Of a stretch of DNA of 46,519 nt, positions 31,016 to 40,213 are shown piece after piece. Under the pieces are notes generated by a model, which did not search any database, was not told the DNA's origin, and was given only the letters and a program-made list of their open reading frames with translations. Position numbers and translations under genes: made by a program. Source of the DNA: a virus; IMG/VR virus record IMGVR_UViG_3300033997_000569, positions 1-46,519 of that record; one strand, written 5' to 3'. Every line of letters begins with the position of its first letter. Position 1 is the first letter of the stretch.

Positions 31016-31164
31016 TCCGGCCAGTGCCTGATTGGGGGCTGATGGCGGCGGCGACGGCGAAGTCTTACGCCTGGCCGCCGCGAGACGTTCTCGGGCTACG
31101 GCTGAGTGAGCTGCGGTGGTGGCACGACATGGCAGAGCGCTTGGAGGCACAACATGGCCAATGA
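30686..31164 (+). CDS. Tail assembly chaperone, -1 frameshift extended form
   Basis: Ribosomes that slip back one base on G-GGA-AAG at 31006-31012 continue in an open frame through 31164. This adds 50 residues (VVRPVPDWGLMAAATAKSYA and onward) to give about 159. The extension has the WPP motif (YAWPPRDVLGLRLSELRWW) found in the P2 E' and gpGT-like extensions (family knowledge). GGGAAAG is the same heptamer used by lambda G/T. The extended form overlaps the tape measure start by eleven bases. Confidence 0.85.
31006..31012 (+). promoter_or_regulatory. Programmed -1 frameshift site
   Basis: GGGAAAG in the phase G GGA AAG followed directly by the stop UAG in the zero frame. The -1 frame stays open for 50 codons and encodes a conserved motif. 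No strong downstream pseudoknot was identified by eye. Confidence 0.87.
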
Positions 31165-33142
31165 ACTGGCATTCCGAATTTCGGCGATAGACAACGCGTC
31201 GAAGGTAGGCAACAAGGTCGGCGACTCATTCTCGCGTATTGGGGATAGAGCTGCGCGGATGTCCGGGCGCCTGACCAGCATCGGCAAGACCGGCGCGACT
31301 GCGCTGGGAAAGATCACGTCCGGCTTGAATTCGATTTCGCAGGGCGCCCGGACTGCTGCTGATCGCATTTCGTCGATCATTCCTGGCATGTCGGCACTTG
31401 TCGGCCTGGCGGGGGCGGCCGGCGTTGGCGCGCTGGCGCAGCGGTGGGGCGACCTCGGATCGAGCCTGCAGCGGACGTCTCGCCAGCTGGGAATGTCGAC
31501 GCGCGGGCTACAAGCATGGCACTACGCCGCCAAGCGGGCTGGGGTGACGGCGGAGCAGTTCGACCAGAGCATGCTGTCGTCGCAGAACACCATCCGAGAG
31601 GCGGCGTTCGGGGCCAACCCGCAGGCCATGATGCTCATGCAGCGTCTGGGCGTGAGAATCTCCCGCGGGAAAGACGGCCAAATTGATTACGAGCGGACCC
31701 AGCACGACATTCTGACCGCGCTGGGGAAGATCAAGAATCCGGCTGGGCAGCGAACGGCTGCAGATGCCCTTGGGATGGGCGCGCTGCTGCCCATGATCCA
31801 GCGCGGCACGTTCGACGCCGACCGCACCGAGGCGGGCAAGCGAGGGTACGTCTTTGGTGATGAAGCGATTGAACGAGCGGCGGCGTTTCAGGACAAGATC
31901 AACGGGTTGAAGACCAGCACGGGCGCTTTGGCAAACACCATCGGCGACAAGCTCATCCCGGTCTTGACTCCAATGATCGAAAAGCTGACGTCGTGGCTTG
32001 ACGAGAATCGTGTGAACATCGCGGACCGTCTTGCCGAGGCGGTCGGAAAACTCACTTCCTGGATCACCAGCATCGATTGGGGGGCATGGTACGACCGCGT
32101 GAATAAGATCGCCGACACTTTCGGCGGCTGGGGCAATGTCCTTGCCGGGATCGTCGCAATCAAGTTCGCGGCGACCATGGCAGAGTGGGGTGTCTCCTTG
32201 GCGGCGCTAGTGGCGAGCCTGACTGCCGCGAAGGCCGCAGCGACAGCGCTGCAGGCGACTGCTGGTGGTGCCGCTGCGGCTGGAGCGGCTGGGGCGGGGG
32301 CCGCGGCGGCTGGCGCGCCGTGGTACGCACGCATGCTGAATCCGTATGTTGTTGGTGCCGGGGCGCTGCTCTACAGCAAGAATCTGAATGGCGGCGAGGC
32401 TGACATGCTGGAGCGGTCACGGCTTGCGGACGGCAAACGCTACCTCACTCCGGCGGAGTATTCGCCCGGCGGGACGAGTGATCCGAAGATCCTCGAAATC
32501 GCTCAGAAGTTCATGGGCATGGGATGGAGCAAAGAGCAGGCGGCGGGCATTGCAGCCAACATTCTGCAAGAGTCCGGTGGCAACCCTTTCAGCGTTGGAG
32601 ATGGCGGGAAAGCCTACGGCATTGGTCAGTGGCATCCTGACCGCCAGGCGGATTTCAAACGTGTTTTTGGGCGCGATATCCAGAATTCCACCCTCGATGA
32701 TCAGTTGAAGTTCTTCGACTGGGAGTTGCGCAATGGGCCTGGGCAGCAACGAGTTGCCGGCGACATGCTCGCGCGGTCTACATCGGCGCGGCAAGCGGCG
32801 GCCATCGTGTCGCAATACCACGAACGTCCGCAGGATGTGGAAGGGGAGAAGTACAAGCGCGGGGTCATGGCAGATCGAATCTTCGGAGCTATGAACGGCG
32901 GTGCGGCTAGTTCTGCGCAAACAGGCGATGCCGCGACGGCAACTGCGGCAGGGGCGCCAGGGATGGGTAGCGGTCCTGGGTTTGACGGCCTCAAAGACGC
33001 GCTGGACGCATCTCTGCAGAAGTTGACTCTTCAAGTCAACGTGTCGGCGCCGCCCGGGACACGGGTTGATGCGACGAGCGGCGACGGCGCAGGCATGTCA
33101 ACGCGCGTGAACTATTCGATGGGTCTGGGGGCAATGCCATGA
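31154..33142 (+). CDS. Tape measure protein with tail lysozyme domain
   Basis: A 662-residue tape measure. Residues 1-270 are helical with Gly/Ser/Ala repeats. Two hydrophobic stretches (about 320-345 and a long Ala/Gly-rich one about 350-400) may cross the host membrane during DNA entry. Residues about 441-575 form a phage tail lysozyme domain (AAGIAANILQESGGNPFSVG with the catalytic Glu, then AYGIGQWHPDRQADF). It opens the host wall. It is relatively short for a myovirus tail, which predicts a short tail. The ATG at 31154 has GGAGG before it. Confidence 0.9.
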   Translation: MANELAFRISAIDNASKVGNKVGDSFSRIGDRAARMSGRLTSIGKTGATALGKITSGLNSISQGARTAADRISSIIPGMSALVGLAGAAGVGALAQRWGDLGSSLQRTSRQLGMSTRGLQAWHYAAKRAGVTAEQFDQSMLSSQNTIREAAFGANPQAMMLMQRLGVRISRGKDGQIDYERTQHDILTALGKIKNPAGQRTAADALGMGALLPMIQRGTFDADRTEAGKRGYVFGDEAIERAAAFQDKINGLKTSTGALANTIGDKLIPVLTPMIEKLTSWLDENRVNIADRLAEAVGKLTSWITSIDWGAWYDRVNKIADTFGGWGNVLAGIVAIKFAATMAEWGVSLAALVASLTAAKAAATALQATAGGAAAAGAAGAGAAAAGAPWYARMLNPYVVGAGALLYSKNLNGGEADMLERSRLADGKRYLTPAEYSPGGTSDPKILEIAQKFMGMGWSKEQAAGIAANILQESGGNPFSVGDGGKAYGIGQWHPDRQADFKRVFGRDIQNSTLDDQLKFFDWELRNGPGQQRVAGDMLARSTSARQAAAIVSQYHERPQDVEGEKYKRGVMADRIFGAMNGGAASSAQTGDAATATAAGAPGMGSGPGFDGLKDALDASLQKLTLQVNVSAPPGTRVDATSGDGAGMSTRVNYSMGLGAMP

Positions 33143-34563
33143 AAATTTCGGACGTCGTAAAGGTCGCCGGCAGCATCGGCGGGGTTGCGAACGCAATCGG
33201 CGATCTGCTCGGACCTGGCGCTGGCAGTTGGGAGGCTGCGCTCCAACAAGCCTCATACGGCGGCGTTCCGTTCGGTGTGAATGGGGCGCGTCTGCACGCC
33301 GGACGGCGCCAGGCAGTCCACGTTTATCCCTATCGCGATGAAGTCTGGGCAGAGGATCAGGGAAAGCTGCCCAGGCAGTTCCGGATCCATGGGTTCCTCA
33401 TCGAGGACAGCGCCATATACGGCGGTGGGGGCGTGGTGGGCCAGCGGGAAGCCTTCCTGACGGTCTGCGAGACCGCCGGCCCGAAGACGTTGGTTCATCC
33501 CACGCTGGGGACTGTCGCCAACGTCGTCTGCCTGGATCTGGAGCTGGAAGAGCGAAAGGACCTGGGGCGGGTGTTCGAGTTCACCATGTCGCTCATCGTC
33601 AGCGGCGAGCGGAAGTATCCGCAGGCAGGCGAGTCGACGGGCGACCAGGTGAGCAAGGCGGCGGACGCCGTTCGAAAGGGCAGCCTGCTGGACATGGCGC
33701 GCCGGGTCGCTGCGGCAATCAAGCAAGGCGTTGCGGTGGTTCGCCAAGTCGTGAATACCGCCTTGCGCTATTACCAGATGGCCGTCGGCATCGTGAATAG
33801 TGTGCGTCGAGTCTTTAATGCTGTCTCCAGCTTGCGCGGAAACTTTGGGCGGCTGTTCGGTGGTGGGAATTCAGGCTTTCTGACGTCCAATCGGAAGGCG
33901 TCCCCCGGGGCATCAGCGGGCGACTTGCTGGCCGCCAACGTGGCTGCCAGTGCTGCCGTTGCCGCGGCCGGTGCGAAGTTTCAGAAGGCTGCGGCGAACA
34001 TCTCCGACACCGCGGCGTATGGCGATGCCGCAAATGCGTTCGTGCAGTCGGTAGCTTCTACCGCAGTTGACCCAGCTGATGGCATGTCGATGTTGGGCCG
34101 CTTGGCGACCTTCCAGCCGGCGGGCGAATCAACAAATTCACCTATTGGGCAGGCGATCAAAACTGCGAACGATGCGTGTTCTGCCCACCTTCGACGCGTC
34201 GCTATTGCCGCTCTGGCGCAGGCTGCCGCCGACTACCAGCCGGCCTCGCAAGAGGATGCGGCGAAGGTGCAGACGGAGGTCGTCGGACTCCTGGATTCCG
34301 AGATCCTTATCGCGGGCGATGGTGGAGACGACGCGAGTTATGACGCGTTGCGTCAGTTGCGGAAAGCTGTCGTCGCCGACTTTCAATCGAGGGGCGGCAA
34401 CCTGGCCGAGATGGGGACGTTTTCCTTCAACAGTTCCCAGCCTTCCCTGGTGCTCGCAAATCGAATCTATCGTGATCCGGCGCGCGAAGGGGAACTGGTG
34501 CGCCAGGTCAACCCTGTTCACCCGGCGTTCTTGCCGCCCACCTTTGAGGCTTTGTCGAAATGA
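33139..34563 (+). CDS. DNA circularisation / Mu gp43-like baseplate protein
   Basis: A 474-residue protein with an N-terminal DNA_circ_N domain (WEAALQQASYGGVPFGVNGA, then GRRQAVHVYPYRDEVWAEDQ). Ala-rich helical segments follow, and a C-terminal LxxLP tail. Mu gp43 belongs to this family; despite the name it is a structural baseplate or tail component (family knowledge). It overlaps both neighbours by ATGA. Confidence 0.9.
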   Translation: MKISDVVKVAGSIGGVANAIGDLLGPGAGSWEAALQQASYGGVPFGVNGARLHAGRRQAVHVYPYRDEVWAEDQGKLPRQFRIHGFLIEDSAIYGGGGVVGQREAFLTVCETAGPKTLVHPTLGTVANVVCLDLELEERKDLGRVFEFTMSLIVSGERKYPQAGESTGDQVSKAADAVRKGSLLDMARRVAAAIKQGVAVVRQVVNTALRYYQMAVGIVNSVRRVFNAVSSLRGNFGRLFGGGNSGFLTSNRKASPGASAGDLLAANVAASAAVAAAGAKFQKAAANISDTAAYGDAANAFVQSVASTAVDPADGMSMLGRLATFQPAGESTNSPIGQAIKTANDACSAHLRRVAIAALAQAAADYQPASQEDAAKVQTEVVGLLDSEILIAGDGGDDASYDALRQLRKAVVADFQSRGGNLAEMGTFSFNSSQPSLVLANRIYRDPAREGELVRQVNPVHPAFLPPTFEALSK

Positions 34564-35678
34564 ATGGTGATGACCTGACGCTGCGCATTTCTACGTCGGT
34601 ACGCGTCGGGAGGGGATACGAACTGTCCAATACCCGAATCCTCGGGGGATGGCAGGAGGTGCGCTTTACGAGGGGTGTTGAGCGGTGCCCATCGGATTTC
34701 CTGGTGAAGATGACCGACCGCTATCCGATCGCGACGCGGCCTGATATGCAGGTGCAGCCCGGCGACTACTGCGAGGTGTTCCTCGGGGATGACCGCGTTT
34801 CAACCGGCTGGATTGACCGCTTTGTGCCGTCGTTCACCGACGGCGCTCACTCGGTCACGCTGGTTGGCCGCAGCAAGTGCCAGGACATCGTAGATTGCGC
34901 TGCGGTATTCGATGGGTTCCAGCTCACAAATGCCAGTGCGCTGTATATCGCTCAGACGCTTTGCGCACCGTTCGGGATCAAGGCGAGCCTGGCTGAAGGT
35001 ACGAACCAAGGCGCACCCATCGAGCAGGTGGTGATCATCGCGGGCGAGAGCACGTATGACATTCTGGAGCGGGTTTGCCGATACCGTGGACTTCTGCTGT
35101 ACGACACGCCGTCGGGCGATCTGTTGCTGTCAGGCATCGGGCTACAGGCCGCGGCTAGTGGCTTCCAGGAGGGTGTGAATATTGGTTCCGCCGTCGCGTC
35201 GTACTCGATGGATCAGAAGTTCAGCGACTACTACGCGATCTATCAGGGGCTGGATCAGTTCAGCGATGTAGGTGGCGCGCCGAACCAGATCGCGCATCTG
35301 GTGGATGAAAGCGTGCCTCGATATCGGCCGCGGGTTGTGCTTTCGGAGAACCTTCTGGGCGGAAGCATGGTGGCTGAAGACAGGGCGAAGTGGGAAATGT
35401 CTCGGCGGCAGGGCCGGTCTTTTTTTGTCCGGTTGAACACCGACGGCTGGCGGGACTCATCGGGCGCGCTGTACACGCCCAACACGATGGCTTCCCTTGC
35501 GGTTCCGTCCTTGAAGCTGGGATCAGAGGCCTCTCCTGTTTCGTGGTTGATCGCCGAGACGACCTACAACCGCGGACGCGCAGGTACAACCTGCGACGTT
35601 CTGTTGATGCCGCCGCAGGCCTTCTATCAGCAGCCCTTCATCTGGGCTCAATTCGCACCGGATCAAGTGGTGGGGTGA
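34560..35678 (+). CDS. Baseplate hub protein (Mu gp44 / P type)
   Basis: A 372-residue hub protein of the Mu gp44 family, related in fold to T4 gp27 and phage P2 gpD. Typical segments are DLTLRISTSVRVGRGYELSN, VGRSKCQDIVDCAAVFDGFQ, and ILERVCRYRGLLLYDTPSGD. It forms the trimeric platform for the spike and joins it to the tube. Overlaps gp43-like by four bases and ends two bases before the spike gene. Confidence 0.92.
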   Translation: MNGDDLTLRISTSVRVGRGYELSNTRILGGWQEVRFTRGVERCPSDFLVKMTDRYPIATRPDMQVQPGDYCEVFLGDDRVSTGWIDRFVPSFTDGAHSVTLVGRSKCQDIVDCAAVFDGFQLTNASALYIAQTLCAPFGIKASLAEGTNQGAPIEQVVIIAGESTYDILERVCRYRGLLLYDTPSGDLLLSGIGLQAAASGFQEGVNIGSAVASYSMDQKFSDYYAIYQGLDQFSDVGGAPNQIAHLVDESVPRYRPRVVLSENLLGGSMVAEDRAKWEMSRRQGRSFFVRLNTDGWRDSSGALYTPNTMASLAVPSLKLGSEASPVSWLIAETTYNRGRAGTTCDVLLMPPQAFYQQPFIWAQFAPDQVVG

Positions 35679-35679
35679 T

Positions 35680-36294
35680 ATGGAACAAGCAATCGAAAGG
35701 CTGTGGCGCCGGCTCCAGATGATGGTCGGGCGCGGTGTTGTCACGGCCGTGGACGACAGCGGGCCGGTGCAGTTGATGCAGGTGAGGGCCAGTGGGTTGG
35801 AAGTGGCGGACAGGCGGGTGCGTCCGCAGGAATTCGGCCTTACGTCGAATCCTCCGGTGGGATCTGACGCTGCTCTGGCAGCGGTCTCGGGCGACCGATC
35901 GTCCACCATGGTGGTCGGCGTCAACCATCAAGGGAGTCGGCCGCGCGGTCTGCTGGCCGGTGAAACGAAGCTGTACAGCGAAGATGGAAAGTATGTCTAC
36001 CTGACCGCTGCGGGTGGGATCGTGGTTGATGCCGGCGGCCAGGACGTTGTCGTGAACAACGCGAAAGATGTGACCTGGAACCTGAGCGGGAAGCTGACCA
36101 TCGTTGCGCCTGGCGGGATCGAGCTGCAGGCGCCTTTGGTCAAGTCGTCGGGCGACATGCAAGACAACTTCGGGACTAACAGTCGGACTATGAAGGGCAT
36201 GCGCGACGTGTACAACGACCACCACCACCCTGTGAAGAACGTCCAGAGTGGCAGTGCGACTGTGACATCGGAAAAGCCTGGGGAGCCTCAATGA
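35680..36294 (+). CDS. Baseplate spike protein (Mu gp45 type)
   Basis: A 204-residue spike of the Mu gp45 family. The N-terminal OB domain (about 20-90) leads into a beta-helix (YVYLTAAGGIVVDAGGQDVV and onward). The tip has the iron-binding HxH-rich end (VYNDHHHPVKNVQSG), a hallmark of phage membrane-piercing needles. Four histidines are close together. It punctures the outer membrane when the tail contracts. Confidence 0.93.
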   Translation: MEQAIERLWRRLQMMVGRGVVTAVDDSGPVQLMQVRASGLEVADRRVRPQEFGLTSNPPVGSDAALAAVSGDRSSTMVVGVNHQGSRPRGLLAGETKLYSEDGKYVYLTAAGGIVVDAGGQDVVVNNAKDVTWNLSGKLTIVAPGGIELQAPLVKSSGDMQDNFGTNSRTMKGMRDVYNDHHHPVKNVQSGSATVTSEKPGEPQ

Positions 36295-36743
36295 GCGATA
36301 TCCGCACAGTTTGGGATGCACGCGTTGCTCACGGCGATTGGCTGCTGTCTGAAGGCGCGTTGGTCACCGGCGCGGACCTTGCGACAGCCATGCTGGTAAG
36401 CGTCTTCACCGACGCGATGGCAGCGCCTGATGACGTCATTCCGGATGGAACGGGGGATCCGCGGGGCTGGTGGGGCGACCAGTTTGACCCCGACTCGCCG
36501 TTGGGTAGCAAGCTCTGGCTCCTGCAGCGGGAGAAGCAGACCCAGACGACGTTGAACCGTGCTTACGACTATCTGGCTGAGGCGTTGAAGTGGTTGATCG
36601 ATGACGGGGTTGTAGCGCGCTTCGATATCAGCGTTGAATGGGTCCGAGAATCCTTTCTCGGCGCCCAGATCATTGCATATTCGCCTGGCGGTGATTCCCT
36701 ACACACAGGGAAATACCTCTGGGCCTGGAACGGAATCAACTGA
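36291..36743 (+). CDS. Baseplate protein (Mu gp46 type)
   Basis: A 150-residue protein of the GP46 family: DIRTVWDARVAHGDWLLSEG at the start, followed by TGDPRGWWGDQFDPDSPLGS and LWLLQREKQTQTTLNRAYDY. It serves as the wedge protein equivalent of T4 gp25. Overlaps the spike gene by ATGA and ends just before baseplate J. Confidence 0.92.
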   Translation: MSDIRTVWDARVAHGDWLLSEGALVTGADLATAMLVSVFTDAMAAPDDVIPDGTGDPRGWWGDQFDPDSPLGSKLWLLQREKQTQTTLNRAYDYLAEALKWLIDDGVVARFDISVEWVRESFLGAQIIAYSPGGDSLHTGKYLWAWNGIN

Positions 36744-36744
36744 T

Positions 36745-37908
36745 ATGCCATTTTCTCGTCCTACTCTGTCAGAGCTGAGGAATCAGGTTCTGGCGGATAT
36801 CAACGCGACCCTGGATGGAGCGAATGCGCTCCTGCGCAAAGCTGTCCTGCGCGTGCTGGGCGTCGCTCAAGCCGGCCTTGCGCACCTGCACTTCGGCTAT
36901 ATCGACTGGATCTCAAAGCAGGCAGTCCCCTGGACCGCGACGGACGAATACCTGGCGGGCTGGGGGGCGATGAAGAATGTATTCCGAAAGGACGCCGTGG
37001 CGGCCGTGATTTCCGCCCAATTCACTGGGACGGCCGGGGTGGTCATCAGCGCCGGGGTCGAAATCAAGCGGGCGGATGGAACGGCCTACACGGTCGATGC
37101 GACTCAAGCGGTTGGCCTGGACGGAAAGGCGGTTGTCGTCCTTCGTGCTACAGCGGCTGGAGCGGCCGGGAATTGTCCGGCCGGCACGCCTGTGACCCTT
37201 TCAGCGACCATCACGGGCCTGCAATCCACTGGCACAGTCGTGGGCGCGATCGCTACCGGCGCCGATGTGGAGTCCCCGGACGCATACAGCGAGCGTGTCA
37301 TTGCCGCCTATCAGGAGACGCCGCACGGTGGCGACGCGGACGACTACGTCCGTTGGGCGCTGGCCGTTCCAGGGGTAAGCCGTGCCTGGTGCTCGCCCAA
37401 CGGCATGGGGGCGGGGACGGTGGTCGTGCGGTTCATGATGGATACGGCACAGGCTCCGCGTGGTGGATTTCCCCAGGGGAACAACGGCGTGTCGCAGCAT
37501 GATCAGGGGCCTGACGGCTTGCCGCGTGCCGCGGTCGCAACGGGCGACCAGTTAGTGTTGGCTGATGCGTTGATTGGCCTGCAGCCCGTTACCGCACTCG
37601 TCTTTGCGTGCGCGCCGGTGGACAACAGTTTGCATTTCAAGATATCCGGCCTGGCGGGCGCTGGCACCGCGACGCGAAACGCAATATCGGCCGCGCTGGC
37701 AGATGTGCTGTTTCGAACTGGCGATGCTCGCGGCGGGACGATCAACCGAAATGACATCGAGGGCGCAATTAACAGCGTATCTGGCGCCTCGGGGTGGCTT
37801 CTGAAAGAGGTGGCCGGCACAGTGAATGGCGTTGTGACGGTATATCCGGGCAACGTCGCGAATGAAATCGGGCAGCTGCCAACACTTGGCGGCGTCACAT
37901 ACCTATAG
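36745..37908 (+). CDS. Baseplate J-like wedge protein (Mu gp47 type)
   Basis: A 387-residue protein of the baseplate_J family, MPFSRPTLSELRNQVLADIN and onward. It has the wedge motifs YIDWISKQAVPWTATDEYLA, the helix-strand module around ADDYVRWALAVPGVSRAW, and GTVVVRFMMD. It forms the wedge core around the hub together with the gp46-like protein. The start at 36745 follows the previous stop by one base; longer readings overlap the gp46-like gene. Confidence 0.93.
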   Translation: MPFSRPTLSELRNQVLADINATLDGANALLRKAVLRVLGVAQAGLAHLHFGYIDWISKQAVPWTATDEYLAGWGAMKNVFRKDAVAAVISAQFTGTAGVVISAGVEIKRADGTAYTVDATQAVGLDGKAVVVLRATAAGAAGNCPAGTPVTLSATITGLQSTGTVVGAIATGADVESPDAYSERVIAAYQETPHGGDADDYVRWALAVPGVSRAWCSPNGMGAGTVVVRFMMDTAQAPRGGFPQGNNGVSQHDQGPDGLPRAAVATGDQLVLADALIGLQPVTALVFACAPVDNSLHFKISGLAGAGTATRNAISAALADVLFRTGDARGGTINRNDIEGAINSVSGASGWLLKEVAGTVNGVVTVYPGNVANEIGQLPTLGGVTYL

Positions 37909-37917
37909 GGGCAAGGG

Positions 37918-38514
37918 ATGGGCTTGAAACTACGCGCTGGAGACTTCCTCCAGGCATTCATGAGCCTCCTGCCACGAGGGCGTGTCTGGTCGCGAGATGT
38001 CACCAGCGTCCAAAGCCGCGCACTGCTCGGGCTGGTGACGATCTACGAAGACAACACCGCTCGCGCAAATCAGCTTCTTGTCGATGCCTTCCCGGGTTCG
38101 ACCTATGAGCTGCTCCCGGAATGGGAATTGACCCTGGGGTTGCCGGACCCATGTGCCGGGCCTGCGCCTACGATTCAAGCCCGCAGAGCGCAGGTAGTCG
38201 CTCGGCTCACGGCCACTGGAGGCCAATCAATTCCGTATTTCACCGGGTTGGCGAACCGTTTGGGCTACGACGTGGTGGTGAGGCAATTCACTCCATCCCG
38301 CTTTGGTAAGCGCTTCGGCACCCCGTTTGGGGGCGTGGATTGGGCGCACGCCTGGCAGGTGAACGCGCCGACCTTTACGGTGAACCGTCTTCGTTTTGGC
38401 GACGCGTTTGGCGGACCGTTTTCCTACTGGAATAACAACGTATTGCAATGTGAACTGCTGGGAGCAAAGCCAGCTCACACTTTGCTCAATTTCTCATATT
38501 CGGAGCAGACTTGA
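37918..38514 (+). CDS. Baseplate/tail protein (Mu gp48, DUF2313 type)
   Basis: A 198-residue protein with DFLQAFMSLLPRGRVWSRDV near the N-terminus, DAFPGSTYELLPEWELTLGL, and QARRAQVVARLTATGGQSIP. These are the DUF2313 marks of Mu gp48 (tail fibre attachment to the wedge, family knowledge). It ends one base before the fibre gene, which would receive its protein. Confidence 0.92.
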   Translation: MGLKLRAGDFLQAFMSLLPRGRVWSRDVTSVQSRALLGLVTIYEDNTARANQLLVDAFPGSTYELLPEWELTLGLPDPCAGPAPTIQARRAQVVARLTATGGQSIPYFTGLANRLGYDVVVRQFTPSRFGKRFGTPFGGVDWAHAWQVNAPTFTVNRLRFGDAFGGPFSYWNNNVLQCELLGAKPAHTLLNFSYSEQT

Positions 38515-39495
38515 ATGGATCTTCTGATTGCACCCTACACCGTGTCCAAGGAGCAGGCTGATAAAGCACCATTGGCCGGCACCCCTGGTTGGGCAACGGA
38601 TGGAAATCCCGCAACAAACACACCGGCGACGCAGTGGCCTGCCTATGCATTCAACGCAGTGCAGGAGGAATTGACGTCAGTCATTCTTAACAGCGGCCTG
38701 ACACTGAGCCGCAATGATAATGGGCAGTTGTTCAAGGCACTGGAAAAGCTCTTTGCCAAGCTAAATTCGCCCAACTTCACTGGCGCTCCCACCGCCCCGA
38801 CGCCAGGGACGGGAGACAATTCTCAAAAGCTTGCCACGACGGAGTTTGTGTCGCGGATCCTCGGGTCGTATCCGATGATGATCTCCATCGTCGCTGTGCC
38901 GACTACGAATATGGGCCCCATCATGATCGCGGAAGCCGGAGAGATGTGGCTTTGGACTTCGACGGCGTACTACACCGGATACCGCTCGCCACTGTGCGGC
39001 CGCCCGCTCATCGGGCACACGCCTGCGCCGCTGATCAATGAGGTTGACGCGACAGGCGGGCTGTTGACGAAAGCCGCGTACCCCGCGCTCTGGGGGTATG
39101 CACGCGAAGCCGGCCTCGTTGTAACGCAAGCAACGTGGACGGCAAACGTCGGCGCGTACTACTTCGTCGACGCCAATAGCACGCAGTTTCGCGTGCCGGA
39201 TCTCCGCGACATGCACATGCGATTCAGTGGCACGAACGCAGACGGCGGCGCGCGCGTGCTGGGCACGAAGCAGATGGACGCTGGCCAGCGGCTGCAGGGC
39301 GTGCTGGGCGCACCTCAGGAGATCGGCATCAACGGTGTGTTTGCAGCGCTTCCGGGCACTGCTTCGCAGTTTGCCGGAAGCCAGACCAACGCACAGGCGT
39401 TTTCCCAAGTCCAGCTCGACACAGCACGTACAGCGCGGGTGTCGAGCGAGACGCGCGGCATCAACGTCGCTTTTCATCCGCGCATCCATATCTAA
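38515..39495 (+). CDS. Tail fibre protein (collar-domain type)
   Basis: A 326-residue fibre. The N-terminal part (about 1-85) binds the baseplate (APYTVSKEQADKAPLAGTPG, AYAFNAVQEELTSVILNSG). The middle has a PTAPTPGTGDNSQKLATTEF motif. A collar-like domain follows (about 170-260, with QFRVPDLRDMHMRFSGTNAD). The C-terminal part has GINVAFHPRIHI at its tip. It should recognise the host surface. I looked for a diversity-generating retroelement (as in Bordetella phage BPP-1) and saw no reverse transcriptase. Confidence 0.88.
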   Translation: MDLLIAPYTVSKEQADKAPLAGTPGWATDGNPATNTPATQWPAYAFNAVQEELTSVILNSGLTLSRNDNGQLFKALEKLFAKLNSPNFTGAPTAPTPGTGDNSQKLATTEFVSRILGSYPMMISIVAVPTTNMGPIMIAEAGEMWLWTSTAYYTGYRSPLCGRPLIGHTPAPLINEVDATGGLLTKAAYPALWGYAREAGLVVTQATWTANVGAYYFVDANSTQFRVPDLRDMHMRFSGTNADGGARVLGTKQMDAGQRLQGVLGAPQEIGINGVFAALPGTASQFAGSQTNAQAFSQVQLDTARTARVSSETRGINVAFHPRIHI

Positions 39496-39504
39496 GGGGC
39501 ACAT

Positions 39505-39837
39505 ATGCACAAGCACATCACCGTTTATCAGACTGACCGGGACGGCCTGTATCTGTATGAGACTGTCGCGCACGAGTTCGAACTCGACGAGGGCGTCTAC
39601 AACGTGCCCTACGGGGCTTTCACCGATGCGCCGCCGTCAGCCCCGGCCGGGCGCATCGCACGTCGCGTAGGCGACGCATGGCAGACGGTAGAGGACCACC
39701 GCGCCACGCCGTTGTGGGTCCGGACGACGAAAGCGCCGTATGTCCTCGGTGTTGTCGAGAGGGCCGGTGACAAGGATGTCAGCTATCCAGGATGGGGGCC
39801 GTTGCCGGCGTGGCTTACGGACGTGCAGCCCGTATAG
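39505..39837 (+). CDS. Tail fibre assembly protein
   Basis: A 110-residue protein with a beta-rich start (HITVYQTDRDGLYLYETVAH), then RIARRVGDAWQTVEDHR, a pattern common in tail fibre chaperones and caps (Tfa-like). It is encoded directly downstream of the fibre, which is the normal place for its chaperone, and is closed by a terminator. It may remain bound to the tip or be released. Confidence 0.75.
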   Translation: MHKHITVYQTDRDGLYLYETVAHEFELDEGVYNVPYGAFTDAPPSAPAGRIARRVGDAWQTVEDHRATPLWVRTTKAPYVLGVVERAGDKDVSYPGWGPLPAWLTDVQPV

Positions 39838-39860
39838 CTCGTTGACGATGCAACTATAGC

Positions 39861-39884
39861 GCCCGCCTTGAGCGGGCTTTTTTT
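39861..39884 (+). terminator. Intrinsic terminator after the tail module
   Basis: GCCCGC-CTTGA-GCGGGC followed by seven T. It separates the fibre genes from the lysis cassette, 23 bases after the stop. Confidence 0.92.
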
Positions 39885-39900
39885 CGTCTAGGGGAAACGA

Positions 39901-40212
39901 TTGAACATTCAAGAATTCGACGCCCTGGCGGCGAAGCTGGCCGGAGTCGTCGGCGCCATGGTCTCCATGCGGTTTCTGCAGGGATCGCGCACCGCGAAGA
40001 TCAGCATGGCGGCGACCGGCGCGGTGCTCGCGTACTACGGCTCGCCATGGCTCGCAGGCTTTCTCGGGATTCCCGAGGGGCTGTCGGGCTTTCTCTGTGG
40101 CTTCCTCGGCATGGCCATCATGTCGCGGCTATGGCAAGCCGTGCAGGAGGCGCCCATTGGTGCGCTGTGGCAAGCGCTGCTCGACCGTGTTCGAGGCAAC
40201 AGGGGGGGGTGA
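39901..40212 (+). CDS. Holin (three-helix membrane protein)
   Basis: A 103-residue membrane protein starting with TTG at 39901 behind AGGGGAAA. Hydrophobic segments lie at about 8-24, 33-56 and 60-76 (ISMAATGAVLAYYGSPWLAG, then LSGFLCGFLGMAIMSRLW). First in the lysis cassette. It would form the hole that times lysis. The rare TTG start may lower its synthesis, as fits a lysis clock (inference). The stretch of eight to nine G at its 3' end (near 40202-40209) is a possible slippage tract. Confidence 0.78.
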   Translation: MNIQEFDALAAKLAGVVGAMVSMRFLQGSRTAKISMAATGAVLAYYGSPWLAGFLGIPEGLSGFLCGFLGMAIMSRLWQAVQEAPIGALWQALLDRVRGNRGG

Positions 40213-40213
40213 C

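Noticed and set aside
38515-39495. A diversity-generating retroelement like that of Bordetella phage BPP-1.
   Set aside because: No reverse transcriptase, no template repeat and no adenine-rich variable repeat at the fibre end were seen.
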